Position numbers and translations under genes: made by a program | In this document: piece after piece, positions 39,768 to 48,734 of the stretch | How positions within the stretch are numbered: the first letter of the stretch is position 1 | Layout of the letters: each line of letters begins with the position of its first letter | From: an uncultured Pelagibacteraceae bacterium | GTDB lineage: Bacteria > Pseudomonadota > Alphaproteobacteria > Pelagibacterales > Pelagibacteraceae | Reading direction: 5' to 3' | DNA: 56,410 nt | Assembly: GCA_902544135.1 (NCBI GenBank) | Contig: CACCBF010000008.1 | Span: 1-56,410 of the forward strand | Notes under the pieces: model-generated | What the model was told of the DNA's origin: nothing | Database searches by the model: none | Seen by the model: only the letters and a program-made list of their open reading frames with translations

Positions 39768-39816
39768 AGTTTATAATTAATGTTTTTTTATTTTAAAAAC
39801 ACCCTACAATAAGTAA

Positions 39817-40020
39817 ATGATTTCTGGAATAATTTTAAAAGTGCTATCAATAGCACTACTAATAGTCGTGGGAATAGTACTTATACTTGGAATTGGAACT
39901 TTGTTTAAGGGAGGAGAGACTAGTAAAAAATACTCAAATAAATTAATGCAGTTGAGAGTAATATTACAATTTATTGCTATTATCGTATTAGTGGGTTTTG
40001 CTTATTTTTTTAAAAACTAA
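39817..40020 (+). CDS. HIG1-domain small membrane protein
   Basis: A 67-residue protein with two membrane helices (about residues 5-28 and 45-65) joined by a short basic loop. NKLMQLRVILQFIAI near residue 41 matches the HIG1 signature known from mitochondrial respiratory supercomplex factors and their alphaproteobacterial relatives. A role near cytochrome oxidase is known for eukaryotic homologs and is only inferred here. It overlaps the TlpA-like gene by 4 bp in a convergent arrangement. Confidence 0.75.
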   Translation: MISGIILKVLSIALLIVVGIVLILGIGTLFKGGETSKKYSNKLMQLRVILQFIAIIVLVGFAYFFKN

Positions 40021-40526
40021 TTATAAAGTTTTAACCACTCAATAAAATTTTCTTCATTAAAATCTATTGAACCAATAACCCTAGCAAATTCTTTTCCATT
40101 TTTATTTAGTAAAATTGAGGTTGGAATTCCCCTTAAGGCAAACTTTTTTGTTAAATTTATACTTTCATCAAAATATAAATTTAAATTTTTAATATTCATA
40201 TCATCAAAAAATTTTTTAGCTTTTTCAACATTGTCTTGTCCGACATTTACAGGAAATATTTTAAGGTTATCTAAATCTTTGTTAGATTTCAATAAATCTA
40301 ATGATGGCATTTCTTCTTTGCATGGAGCACACCAAGTTGCCCAAAAATTTAGTAATAAAATGTTTCCTTTATAGTCACTTAAATTTAGTTGGTTATTTTG
40401 ATCATCTAAGATGGTTAAATTAGTATATTCTTTTAATTCTTTATTAATTATAAGGTTTTTAATATTCAGAACTTCATTTGCAAAAGTATTTGAAGTTAAA
40501 AATATAAATATTACTAAAAATCTCAT
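40017..40526 (-). CDS. TlpA-like thioredoxin protein
   Basis: A 169-residue thiol-disulfide protein. It starts with a short hydrophobic segment ending TFANEV, probably a signal peptide or anchor that puts it in the periplasm. The thioredoxin fold has LLLNFWATWCAPCKEEMPSL near residue 55, with the WCAPC active site, and the cis-Pro loop RGIPTSILLN near residue 133. It probably acts as a reductase in cytochrome maturation or related thiol work. It is divergent from argH with a 24-bp gap. Confidence 0.92.
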   Translation of the reverse strand: MRFLVIFIFLTSNTFANEVLNIKNLIINKELKEYTNLTILDDQNNQLNLSDYKGNILLLNFWATWCAPCKEEMPSLDLLKSNKDLDNLKIFPVNVGQDNVEKAKKFFDDMNIKNLNLYFDESINLTKKFALRGIPTSILLNKNGKEFARVIGSIDFNEENFIEWLKLYN

Positions 40527-40550
40527 ATTAAAAAGGTATAAATAATTAGC

Positions 40551-41942
40551 ATGGTAAAAAATAAAAACAATAAGGCAATTTGGAATAGTCGAATAAAAAC
40601 AAAGACATCTGCTCTCTATAAAAGATATGGGAGCTCAATTAACATTGATAAGAAACTTTTTAAAGAAGACATAATGGGATCTATCGCTCATGTAGAAATG
40701 CTTTTTAAACAAAAAATCATTTCTTTTAAAATTAAAAACAAAATTATTTATGGACTCAATAAAATTGAAAAAGAAATATTAAATAATAAATTCGAATTTA
40801 ATCAAGAATTTGAGGATATTCACATGAACATTGAAAAAAGACTTGCACAATTGATAGGTGACGATGCTGGTTACATGCATACAGCAAGATCAAGAAATGA
40901 TCAAGTTATTACAGATTTGAAATTATGGATGAAATCAGCCACTCAAAATATAGACTTAACTTTAAAAAAACTGATTAAAACCAATCTTAAGATTGCTGAA
41001 AAAAATATTAAAACTATCATGCCAGGTTTTACTCATTTAAAAAACGCTCAAGCACTATCTTTAGGTCATTACTTAATGTCTTATGTTGAAATGTTTACTA
41101 GAGATAGAAAAAGATTTTTAAATAATTTGGAAAGTCTTAATGAAAATCCTCTTGGTGTATGTGCATTAACAGGAACTTCTTTTAATATAGATAGAAAACT
41201 TACAACAAAAAAATTAGGTTTTAAAAGTCCTACCAACAATTCTGTGGATACGATATCAGACAGAGATTTTGTTATAGACTTTTTATATAGTTGTTCTGTA
41301 TGTGCAATGCACATATCAAGAATAGCTGAAGAATTGATAATTTGGAACTCTGATGGTTTTAATTTAATAAATTTATCAGACAAAGTCGTCACAGGATCTT
41401 CCATTATGCCTCAAAAAAAAAATCCAGATATGCTAGAATTTTTGAGAGGAAAGACGGGAGGAATGTACGGTAATTTATTTTCAATGTTAACTGTGCTTAA
41501 AGGTTTGCCATTATCTTATTATAAAGATCTTCAGGAAGATAAAGATATAATTTTTAAAACTAATGATACTTTGAATAACTGTTTAAAAATTCTTGACGAA
41601 ATTTTAAATAATTTCAGTCCGAATAAAAAAAAAATGTTAGAACTGGCCAGCAGTGGTTATATTACTGCAACCGATTTAGCTGACTATATTGTTAAAAATC
41701 ATACTAAATCTTTTAGAGAAGCTTATCAAAAAACAGCCGCTATAATAAATATGGCTGAAAAAAGAAAAAAAAAACTAGATGAATTAACCTTATTTGATTT
41801 AAAAAAAATTGAACCAAATTTGACAAAAGATGTTCTAAAAGTATTCGATTTAAATAATTCTGTAAATTCGAAGAAATCTTATGGAGGAACTGCTTTTGAT
41901 AATATTAAAAAAATGATAGTAAAATATAAGAAACAATTATGA
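40551..41942 (+). CDS. argH: Argininosuccinate lyase
   Basis: A 463-residue lyase for the last step of arginine synthesis, giving arginine and fumarate. GSSIMPQKKNPDMLEFLRGK near residue 284 is the fumarase/lyase signature with the catalytic Ser loop, and HTARSRNDQVITDLKLW is near residue 105. The N-terminus is unusual: the common WGGRF segment appears as WNSRI, while the GSIAHVEML part is conserved. The length is normal. The stop overlaps the lptM start. Confidence 0.95.
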   Translation: MVKNKNNKAIWNSRIKTKTSALYKRYGSSINIDKKLFKEDIMGSIAHVEMLFKQKIISFKIKNKIIYGLNKIEKEILNNKFEFNQEFEDIHMNIEKRLAQLIGDDAGYMHTARSRNDQVITDLKLWMKSATQNIDLTLKKLIKTNLKIAEKNIKTIMPGFTHLKNAQALSLGHYLMSYVEMFTRDRKRFLNNLESLNENPLGVCALTGTSFNIDRKLTTKKLGFKSPTNNSVDTISDRDFVIDFLYSCSVCAMHISRIAEELIIWNSDGFNLINLSDKVVTGSSIMPQKKNPDMLEFLRGKTGGMYGNLFSMLTVLKGLPLSYYKDLQEDKDIIFKTNDTLNNCLKILDEILNNFSPNKKKMLELASSGYITATDLADYIVKNHTKSFREAYQKTAAIINMAEKRKKKLDELTLFDLKKIEPNLTKDVLKVFDLNNSVNSKKSYGGTAFDNIKKMIVKYKKQL

Positions 41943-42064
41943 TGAAAAAATTTTATCTTTTATTAATAATTTACCTACTAGTAATATCTTGTGGAAAAAG
42001 GGGAGATCCTACCTATCAAGAACCGACTTCCAAAATACCTTATCATGTCACAAAATATTCATGA
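41939..42064 (+). CDS. lptM: LptM (YifL)-type small lipoprotein
   Basis: A 41-residue precursor (or 40 from the second ATG at 41942). A lysine-flanked hydrophobic signal is followed by LVISCGKRGDP, where Cys18 is the lipidated residue of a lipobox. CG-x2-G then a Pro-rich tail matches LptM, which in E. coli aids disulfide formation in the LptD LPS exporter. The location between argH and lysA matches the known yifL-lysA neighbourhood in proteobacteria. It overlaps argH upstream (ATGATGA) and lysA downstream (ATGA, 42061-42064). It is too short for most ORF searches. Confidence 0.85.
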   Translation: MMKKFYLLLIIYLLVISCGKRGDPTYQEPTSKIPYHVTKYS

Positions 42065-43275
42065 AATATGTAAATAAAAATTTTTTTGTAGACGGTATTA
42101 AAGCATCTCATTTAGCCAAGAAATTTGGAACTCCACTTTATTGTTATTCATTAAAAAGGCTTAAGAATAACATTAGGAATTTAAAAAATGATTTTAAAAA
42201 AATTGACCCAATTATATGTTTTTCTGTAAAATCTAACCCCAATACAAATCTGTTACGCGAAATTAACAAACAAGGTTTGGGTGCTGATGTTGTTTCAATT
42301 GGTGAACTAATGAAAGCCCTAAAAGCAGGTATAAAGCCAAAAAATATTGTTTTTTCAGGTGTTGGTAAAACAAAAGTTGAAATTGAATACGCGATAAAAA
42401 AAAAAATTTTACTTATAAATGCAGAGTCTAAAAATGAAATTTTGCAAATAGAAAAAATTGCTAGGAGACACAAAACTAAAGTTGATATAGGAATTAGATT
42501 AAATCCAAATACTGACGCAAAGACTTTGAGCCAAATATCAACAGGTAAAAAAGAAAATAAATTTGGAGTTTCTGATAAAACATTCTTGATACTTGTTAAA
42601 TATGTAAAAAAATCAAAAAATTTAAATTTAAAGTGTTTAAGTGTTCATATAGGAAGTCAAATCTTAGACTCAAAACCATATGAAAAAATGCTGATGATAC
42701 TTGATAAGATTATAAAAAAAACAAAGTTCAATTTTGAATATATTGATTTGGGTGGTGGAATGGGAATTAGTTATAATAATGAGAAGAAAACCTTAAATCT
42801 AGATAAATATTCCAATAGTATAAAAAAATTTTTAAAAAAAAATAAATCTAAAATTATACTAGAACCAGGTAGATCTATAATTGGTAATACAGGTATTTTA
42901 ATATCAAAAGTAATTTACAATAAAGAAGGATATAAAAAAAATTTTATAATATTAGATGCTGCTATGAACGATCTAATGCGACCAGCTTTATATAATGCAA
43001 AACATCAGATTAAACCAGCAGTAAAAACTAATAGATATTCAAATAAAGTTTATGAATTTGTTGGTCCGATTTGTGAGAGCACTGATAAGTTTGGATCATA
43101 CAGAAAGTTTCAGAAATTAAAGGAGAGTGATTTTATCATAATTTTTGATGTTGGAGCTTATGGAGTATCCTTAAGTTCAAATTATAATTTAAGACCCAAA
43201 CCAGCAGAAATATTAATTAAAAAATCAAAAGCTAGTGTGATCTCAAAAAGACAAAAACTTATTGAAATAATATAA
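42061..43275 (+). CDS. lysA: Diaminopimelate decarboxylase
   Basis: A 404-residue PLP enzyme that makes lysine from meso-diaminopimelate. The PLP Lys lies in ICFSVKSNPN near residue 58. Other signatures are GADVVSIGEL, HIGSQILD near residue 196, and LGGGMGISY near residue 232. EPGRSIIG is the phosphate-binding part, and the substrate Cys is in GPICESTDKFG near residue 337. I chose the start at 42061 (MKYVNKNFFVDG), which overlaps the lptM stop. A longer frame to 41989 only reads through lptM. Confidence 0.96.
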   Translation: MKYVNKNFFVDGIKASHLAKKFGTPLYCYSLKRLKNNIRNLKNDFKKIDPIICFSVKSNPNTNLLREINKQGLGADVVSIGELMKALKAGIKPKNIVFSGVGKTKVEIEYAIKKKILLINAESKNEILQIEKIARRHKTKVDIGIRLNPNTDAKTLSQISTGKKENKFGVSDKTFLILVKYVKKSKNLNLKCLSVHIGSQILDSKPYEKMLMILDKIIKKTKFNFEYIDLGGGMGISYNNEKKTLNLDKYSNSIKKFLKKNKSKIILEPGRSIIGNTGILISKVIYNKEGYKKNFIILDAAMNDLMRPALYNAKHQIKPAVKTNRYSNKVYEFVGPICESTDKFGSYRKFQKLKESDFIIIFDVGAYGVSLSSNYNLRPKPAEILIKKSKASVISKRQKLIEII

Positions 43276-43287
43276 AGTTATCTAAAT

Positions 43288-43989
43288 ATGATAAGAAACT
43301 TTTTATTTTCATTTTCTTTTTTTTCAGGAATAATCTTTATATCAATAATTTTTTTACCCTCACTTTTACTGCCACAAAAAATTACTTTGATTGGCGGTAA
43401 ACTTATGGGTTATTGGTCTCAATATTGTCTGAAAATCATTCTATCAACTAAGATAGTTATCAAAGGAAAAGATAATATGATAAATAATGAAAAATTTTTC
43501 ATCGCCTCATCACATCAATCAATGTTTGAAACTTTCTTTCTTCAAACTATTTTTAATTCACCAGTATTTATTTTGAAAAATGAACTTATGAGAATTCCTG
43601 TTTTTGGATGGTATTTAAAAAAAATAGGCTCTATTTCAATAAGTCGAGATAAGGTTACGAAAGATAATCTTAATTTTTTTGAACATGTTTCAGAAACAAT
43701 TCAAAATTCTAAAAGACCAATTGTTATTTTTCCTCAGGCCACAAGAGTATTACCAGAGGATCGACCACCCTTTAAAAAAGGAGCATCTAGAATTTACGAA
43801 AAATTAAATATTCTCTGTCAACCAGTTGCAATCAATTCAGGTCATGTATGGCCTAAAAAGGGCATTAAAAAAGCTAACAAAGTAATTACTATATCAATAC
43901 TAAAGCCAATTGGACCTGGATTACAAAAAGAAGAATTTTTACAAATACTTCAAAAAAAAATTTATGACGAACTAGACTTAATTTGTTAG
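43288..43989 (+). CDS. plsC: 1-acylglycerol-3-phosphate acyltransferase (PlsC-like)
   Basis: A 233-residue membrane-associated acyltransferase for phosphatidic acid synthesis. An N-terminal hydrophobic segment spans about residues 5-30. The catalytic HX4D motif appears as HQSMFE near residue 73, with Glu in place of Asp, a form also common in alphaproteobacteria. VFPQATRV near residue 148 corresponds to the substrate-binding FPEGTR. It follows lysA by 12 bp and overlaps dnaN by 4 bp convergently. Confidence 0.88.
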   Translation: MIRNFLFSFSFFSGIIFISIIFLPSLLLPQKITLIGGKLMGYWSQYCLKIILSTKIVIKGKDNMINNEKFFIASSHQSMFETFFLQTIFNSPVFILKNELMRIPVFGWYLKKIGSISISRDKVTKDNLNFFEHVSETIQNSKRPIVIFPQATRVLPEDRPPFKKGASRIYEKLNILCQPVAINSGHVWPKKGIKKANKVITISILKPIGPGLQKEEFLQILQKKIYDELDLIC

Positions 43990-45098
43990 CCTTTCATTGG
44001 CATTACAATAAAAATACTATCAAAATCACTTGGATCTTTAATTAATACGGGTGAACCGGTATCATTAAAATGTAATTCAATTTTCTCACCATCTAGCTGA
44101 GAAGCCACATCAATCAGATACCTTGAATTGAAGCTAATTTCTAGTTCATGTTCAAAATTTGTGGCAATAGTCTCATTGCCATCTCCGCTGTTTGTATTGT
44201 TAACGGACAGATTTAAGGTATCTTTTTTTAAACTAAATTTTACACCATCCTTTTTGTCTAGCGATACTGATGCAACCCTGTCTACTGAATTTAAAAATAA
44301 TTTTAAATTAATCTCTAATTTTTTTTGATTATTTTTGGGTATTACTTGGATATAATTCGGAAATTTTCCATCTATAAGTTTTGAAATAAGAATGCTATTA
44401 CTTAATTCAAATTTAATTTTTGACTTCATATTTGAGATTTTTACTTCACCATCGTAGTTATCTAAAATAGCACATAATTGAAAAATAGTTTTTTTTGGTA
44501 AAATTATGGGTTCAAAATCAATTTTTTTTTCTAATCTTATTTTAGAAATAGACATTCTATGACTATCAGTTGCAACTGCGGTTAAATAATTTTTTTCATC
44601 AACTTCAGTTTGGTGTAAATATATACCACTTAAATAATGCCTTGTTTCATCATTTGAGATAGAAAACTTACACTTATTTAATAATTTTAAAAATTGCTTA
44701 GATTTAATTGAAAATTCATTTTGATTAAAATTCTCATCAGTTACAGGGAATTCAGAATGACTTATACAATTAAGATTGAATGTGGATTTATCTGATTCAA
44801 GATGTAACTTATTCTTATCATTTAAAGTTAAATTAATTTTTTTTCCAGACGAAATTTTTCTTACTATGTCATACATTATAGAAGATGTTGTTGTAGTTTT
44901 ACCTTCCTCAAACACTTCAATATTATTAATTTGATGAATGAAAATAATGTCTAAATCAGTTGCAGTTAAAATTAGTTTTGAATTATTGGCATTCAAAAGA
45001 ATATTTGATAAAATTTGTAATGTTCCTCTTTTGTCTATAACCCCTTGACAGTAATTTAATGCTTGCTGTAAATCCTGTTGGTTTACACTAAACTTCAT
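43986..45098 (-). CDS. dnaN: DNA polymerase III beta subunit (sliding clamp)
   Basis: A 370-residue sliding clamp. It starts MKFSVNQQDLQQALNY, with the three repeated clamp domains. Typical parts are ATDLDI near residue 47, HYLSGIYLH near residue 153, VATDSHRMSISK near residue 171, and the C-terminal SPVLIKD then FIVMPMKG. It forms a ring that holds polymerase on DNA. It overlaps the dnaA 3' end by 11 bp, so the dnaA-dnaN pair is cotranscribed. Confidence 0.97.
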   Translation of the reverse strand: MKFSVNQQDLQQALNYCQGVIDKRGTLQILSNILLNANNSKLILTATDLDIIFIHQINNIEVFEEGKTTTTSSIMYDIVRKISSGKKINLTLNDKNKLHLESDKSTFNLNCISHSEFPVTDENFNQNEFSIKSKQFLKLLNKCKFSISNDETRHYLSGIYLHQTEVDEKNYLTAVATDSHRMSISKIRLEKKIDFEPIILPKKTIFQLCAILDNYDGEVKISNMKSKIKFELSNSILISKLIDGKFPNYIQVIPKNNQKKLEINLKLFLNSVDRVASVSLDKKDGVKFSLKKDTLNLSVNNTNSGDGNETIATNFEHELEISFNSRYLIDVASQLDGEKIELHFNDTGSPVLIKDPSDFDSIFIVMPMKG

Positions 45099-46512
45099 TT
45101 TCTTTTGTATTATATAATATTTGATTCTTTAAACTGTTTATATTGTCTGCCATATCCTTGTCATTCTCTTTTAACCTCTCTATAGTTTTTACCGAATGTA
45201 TTATAGTTGTATGGTCTCTATTTGAAAATTCTCGCCCTATTTCTGGTAAAGATTTTGGCGTAAGAATTTTTGTTAGATATATAGCAGTTTGTCTTGGTCT
45301 TACCAAATACCTTGATCTCCTTGAGGACAACATCTCATTCTTGCTAATTTTGAAAAACTTGCACACCAAAGTCTGTATTAAATCGATAGTAACTTTATTT
45401 TCATTAATATTTAGTAAGTCTTTTAAGACTATCTTAGTTTCAGCCAAATTAGGTAATTTATTGTAAATTCTTGAAAAAGATATCAAGCGATTAATAGCAC
45501 CAACTAATTCTCTTATGCTGTTGGTAATTTCAAGACTTATAAAATCTTTAATCTCCTTTGAAATTTCAATCTTATCTGAATAAAGCTTATTTAACTCATT
45601 AATTTTTTTTTCAATAATATTTTTTCTTAATTCAAGATCAGGTTTTTGTATATCTACAACTAATCCCCCAGAGAATCTGGATTTTATTCTTTCTTGAATT
45701 CTAGACAATTTATTTGGAGATCTATCTGCGGATACTATAATTTGACTTCCCCTATCAAGTAAGGCGTTAAAGGTATGAAAAAATTCTTCCTGCATAGCTT
45801 CTTTGCCATTCATAAATTGAATATCATCTATCAACAATATATCGGTATTTCGAAAATATTCTTTAAATCTTACCATATCGTTTGCTTTTATTGATTTAAT
45901 AAATTGATACATAAAACGTTCTGCTGGAATAAACATTACTTTTTTTATTTTTTTTAATTCAAAACCAATAGAATTTAAAAGATGTGTCTTACCCATCCCA
46001 ACACCTCCATAAATATATAAAGGATTATACTGAGAGAGATTTTCAGAAACTTTCAATGAAGCTTCATAGGCAAGCTTATTACTGCTACCAGTCACAAAAT
46101 TTTCAAATCTCTTATTATGATCAACACGATTATATTGTAAAAAAGAATCCTTTAAAAATGAGACATTTTCATTTTTTTTCGATGAAATGTTACTATTTTT
46201 TTGATTTTCTAAATTGATATTATTTTCTACAATTTTAAATTCTATCCTAATTAGATCTTTTTTAAAAATTTTTACGATCTGTAAGATTTGGTCCAAATAT
46301 CTTGAGGTTATCCAATCTCTAATAAATCTGGTCGGTACTGATATCAATATATAATTATTGAATTCCTCAATAAAATCAATTTTTTTTAACCAACTTTCGT
46401 AAACTTCAGAACCCAATTTTTTTTTCATTTCGTTTTGAATTAATTGCCAATCTAATTTATTCAAACTAGATTTATTTAAATCTGAACTTTTGTAAATATT
46501 TTCTATATTCAT
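45088..46512 (-). CDS. dnaA: Chromosomal replication initiator DnaA
   Basis: A 474-residue initiator protein. Domain I begins MNIENIYK with WQLIQNEMKKKLGSEVYESW. Domain II is an Asn/Lys-rich linker (about residues 95-130). The AAA+ domain has Walker A GGVGMGKTHLL near residue 170, Walker B ILLIDDIQF near residue 230 and the R-finger region. The C-terminal DnaA-box helix-turn-helix includes REFSNRDHTTIIHSVKTIE near residue 432. The upstream 309 bp carries DnaA-box-like repeats, consistent with self-regulation or origin function. Confidence 0.97.
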   Translation of the reverse strand: MNIENIYKSSDLNKSSLNKLDWQLIQNEMKKKLGSEVYESWLKKIDFIEEFNNYILISVPTRFIRDWITSRYLDQILQIVKIFKKDLIRIEFKIVENNINLENQKNSNISSKKNENVSFLKDSFLQYNRVDHNKRFENFVTGSSNKLAYEASLKVSENLSQYNPLYIYGGVGMGKTHLLNSIGFELKKIKKVMFIPAERFMYQFIKSIKANDMVRFKEYFRNTDILLIDDIQFMNGKEAMQEEFFHTFNALLDRGSQIIVSADRSPNKLSRIQERIKSRFSGGLVVDIQKPDLELRKNIIEKKINELNKLYSDKIEISKEIKDFISLEITNSIRELVGAINRLISFSRIYNKLPNLAETKIVLKDLLNINENKVTIDLIQTLVCKFFKISKNEMLSSRRSRYLVRPRQTAIYLTKILTPKSLPEIGREFSNRDHTTIIHSVKTIERLKENDKDMADNINSLKNQILYNTKENEV

Positions 46513-46570
46513 GAAGAGAGTTTAGTAAGAGCTATAATAAAAATTATTGCAACAAAATATTTTATAAATA

Positions 46571-46599
46571 CAAAAAAAAATAAAATCTAGGATTGTGTA
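46571..46599 (-). repeat. Direct repeat A with DnaA-box-like end
   Basis: This 29-bp unit shares an A-run, then AAAATCT-R-GGATTGTGTA, with repeat B. On the dnaA strand it reads TACACAATCCTAGATTTTA. The box TAATACACA (46602-46594) differs from TTWTNCACA at one position. Confidence 0.55.
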
Positions 46600-46614
46600 T
46601 TACAAATAAGTTTA

Positions 46615-46643
46615 AAAAAAAAATTAAAATCTGGGATTGTGTA
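46615..46643 (-). repeat. Direct repeat B with DnaA-box-like end
   Basis: The second copy, offset by 44 bp (about four helical turns). On the dnaA strand it reads TACACAATCCCAGATTTTA, one base different from repeat A. The box TTTTACACA (46646-46638) is a full match to TTWTNCACA. Confidence 0.6.
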
Positions 46644-46821
46644 AAATTTTTTTTAATAAAAATTTTTTTATCATTTTTATCTAATAAATTTGCTATTAAA
46701 ATTGATAATTGAATCCAAAGAGTTCAGGTTATTTACTAAATCTAAATATTGTATAATAATTTATTTTAATTACAGATTTTGTAGATCCTGAGGTTGTATC
46801 TTAGACAATTTTTGCTATGCC

Positions 46822-47082
46822 TTAAATAGATGATATTTTTTTCGTTATCCTAGAAACATTTCTAGAGGCGTTTTGTTTTTTGACTATCCCAGTTTTAGCA
46901 ATTTTCATCAATTCAGAATTCAACTTAGGTAAGAATTTTAGAGCTTCTGACTTATCTTTTTTCTCCAATAGACCATTCATTTTTTTTATTGCATTTTTAT
47001 ATCTACTTTTTCTGATTTTATTAACAGAAGTTTGTTTTGATATTCTTCTTACTCTTTTGATTGCAGATTTTGTGTTTGCCAT
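46822..47082 (-). CDS. rpsT: 30S ribosomal protein S20
   Basis: An 86-residue basic helical protein starting MANTKSAIKRVRRI, with NKIRKSRYKNAIKK and KTGIVKKQNASRNVSRI, typical of S20. It binds 16S rRNA. I chose the start at 47082. A frame to 47124 adds 14 residues unlike S20. Its position just upstream of dnaA is common in alphaproteobacteria. The stop precedes the 309-bp dnaA spacer. Confidence 0.96.
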   Translation of the reverse strand: MANTKSAIKRVRRISKQTSVNKIRKSRYKNAIKKMNGLLEKKDKSEALKFLPKLNSELMKIAKTGIVKKQNASRNVSRITKKISSI

Positions 47083-47133
47083 TAGCGCAGGGGTATAACT
47101 TGATAAATACTGTCGGTCAATCAAATAATTCTT

Positions 47134-47997
47134 TTATTTTTGGCAGAATGCACAAAAGAATGTTGATCTATTTGAAATATTTTTTTTTTGAATAATACCT
47201 TTACAATTTGTTCTTTTACATCGTAATCCCTCTCTTTGATAAACCTTGAAATTTTTTTGAAATGATCCTTTTTTTCCTGAAAGGTCTTTAAAATCTCTTA
47301 TTGAGGAGCCTCCCTTTTTTATAGCATTTAGAAGCACCAACTTTGAGTAATTAAAAATTTTTTCACACTCTGCTTTATTGATAAATTTCCCCTTTTTAGT
47401 AGGATTTATTTTGCTTAGATGAAGAATTTCACTAGCATAAATATTTCCAATTCCAGATATAAAATTTTGATCCAACAGAAAATTTTTAATATCTTTTTTT
47501 TTATTTTTCAAATTATTATAAATATAATCTATGTTAAACCTTGAGTTAAAAGGTTCAGGACCTAGTTTTTCAAATCTTTTTTTAAAAGACTTTTTATCTT
47601 TAATAACCTCAAAAAAACCAAATCTTCTAGGGTCATTATATACTAATTTAAATTTATCAAAAAAAATTTCAATATGATTATGTTTGCTGGGTAATTCTGG
47701 TGAATTATAAAAACTCGTATTTGTCAAAATATTTTTTTTATTTTTTTCCAAGAGATGTATTGTGCCACTCATACCAAGATGAATTATCAGTTTATTTCTT
47801 CCAGATAAAAAAAAGATCAAATATTTTGAAAATCTATCAACATTTAAAATTTTTCGGTTTTCTAAAAATTTTTTGAAATTTAGGGGTACCTTAACTCTTA
47901 AATTTCTATTCCTTACTATTACTTTTTTAATAGTTTTTCTTATTATTTTTCTATTCAATGATTGTCTTACAATTTCTACTTCTGGTAATTCTGGCAT
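47134..47997 (-). CDS. mutM: Formamidopyrimidine-DNA glycosylase
   Basis: A 287-residue base-excision repair enzyme that removes 8-oxoguanine. The start MPELPEVEIVRQSL provides the N-terminal Pro2 nucleophile and Glu3. HLGMSGTIHL and NDPRRFGFFEV follow. The helix-two-turn-helix has ISGIGNIYASEIL near residue 170. The C-terminal zinc finger uses CKRTNCKG and FFCAFCQK. The length is close to the family's 270-290 residues. It is divergent from ubiE with a 32-bp gap. Confidence 0.97.
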   Translation of the reverse strand: MPELPEVEIVRQSLNRKIIRKTIKKVIVRNRNLRVKVPLNFKKFLENRKILNVDRFSKYLIFFLSGRNKLIIHLGMSGTIHLLEKNKKNILTNTSFYNSPELPSKHNHIEIFFDKFKLVYNDPRRFGFFEVIKDKKSFKKRFEKLGPEPFNSRFNIDYIYNNLKNKKKDIKNFLLDQNFISGIGNIYASEILHLSKINPTKKGKFINKAECEKIFNYSKLVLLNAIKKGGSSIRDFKDLSGKKGSFQKNFKVYQREGLRCKRTNCKGIIQKKNISNRSTFFCAFCQK

Positions 47998-48029
47998 TTC
48001 CTATTATATTATTTGTATAATTAAATTTT

Positions 48030-48734
48030 ATGCAACAGTATCTTCAAAATAAAAAAGGACTAGTACAAAAAGTCTTTAACCAAGTTTATGATCAATACGA
48101 TCTCATGAACGACTTAATGTCACTAGGTGTGCATAGAATATGGAAAAAAAACCTAATAAATATGATGAACCCTTCTATCAACCAAAAGTTAATAGATGTT
48201 GCTTGTGGAACGGGTGATATAGCAAAAATTTACTTAAAAAGTGTTGGTAAAAATGCTGAGATAACTTGTGTTGATCCAAATAAAGGAATGATAAATATTG
48301 CTAAAAAAAAATTACCTAAATATAAAAATCTAAAATGGTATATATCCTCAGCAGAAAGTTTGCCTGTTTCAAGTAACTCTTTTGATTTTTATACGATTAG
48401 CTTTGGATTAAGAAATACAAAAAATATAAAAAAATCATTGAAAGAAGCATACAGAGTTTTAAAACCAGGAGGCCGATTTTTATGTCTAGAATTTTCAAAA
48501 ATCCAAAACACTAATTTAAATAAACTCTATAAAAATTATTCGAAGCTAATTCCAGAAATTGGAAAAATCGTTGTTGGAAAAAAAGAGCCTTACCAATATT
48601 TGATTAAAAGTATTGAAAATTTTGTTAATCAATATGAGCTCATAGACTTAATGCACGAAAGCAAATTTGATAAGTGTGATTATACAAATTTGTCTGGTGG
48701 TATAGTTTCAATTCATAGTGGTTGGAAGATATAA
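48030..48734 (+). CDS. ubiE: Ubiquinone C-methyltransferase
   Basis: A 234-residue SAM methyltransferase that C-methylates the ubiquinone (or menaquinone) ring. VFNQVYDQYDLMNDLMSLGVHR near residue 14 is the UbiE N-terminal signature. LIDVACGTGDIAKIY near residue 53 is the SAM motif, and FGLRNTKNI, YRVLKPGGRFLCLEFSK follow. The stop overlaps the ubiB ATG (TAATG, 48732-48736). Confidence 0.96.
   Translation: MQQYLQNKKGLVQKVFNQVYDQYDLMNDLMSLGVHRIWKKNLINMMNPSINQKLIDVACGTGDIAKIYLKSVGKNAEITCVDPNKGMINIAKKKLPKYKNLKWYISSAESLPVSSNSFDFYTISFGLRNTKNIKKSLKEAYRVLKPGGRFLCLEFSKIQNTNLNKLYKNYSKLIPEIGKIVVGKKEPYQYLIKSIENFVNQYELIDLMHESKFDKCDYTNLSGGIVSIHSGWKI

Larger units (their letters stand above)
46513..46821. 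other. Candidate replication origin / dnaA control region
   Basis: A 309-bp non-coding spacer between rpsT and dnaA with strongly AT-rich sequence and long A and T runs, a possible DNA-unwinding element. It contains two direct repeats (46571-46599 and 46615-46643). On the dnaA strand each ends in a DnaA-box-like motif, TAATACACA and TTTTACACA; the second fits the relaxed consensus TTWTNCACA. This fits either oriC or dnaA autoregulation. Many alphaproteobacterial origins lie elsewhere, so the origin call is uncertain. No other gene or RNA is visible. Confidence 0.4.

Noticed and set aside
41989..42060. A longer lysA start at 41989
   Set aside because: It would read through lptM in another frame; the ATG at 42061 is coupled to the lptM stop.
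47083..47124. A longer rpsT start at 47124
   Set aside because: The extra 14 residues do not resemble S20, and MANTKSAIKR is the standard S20 start.
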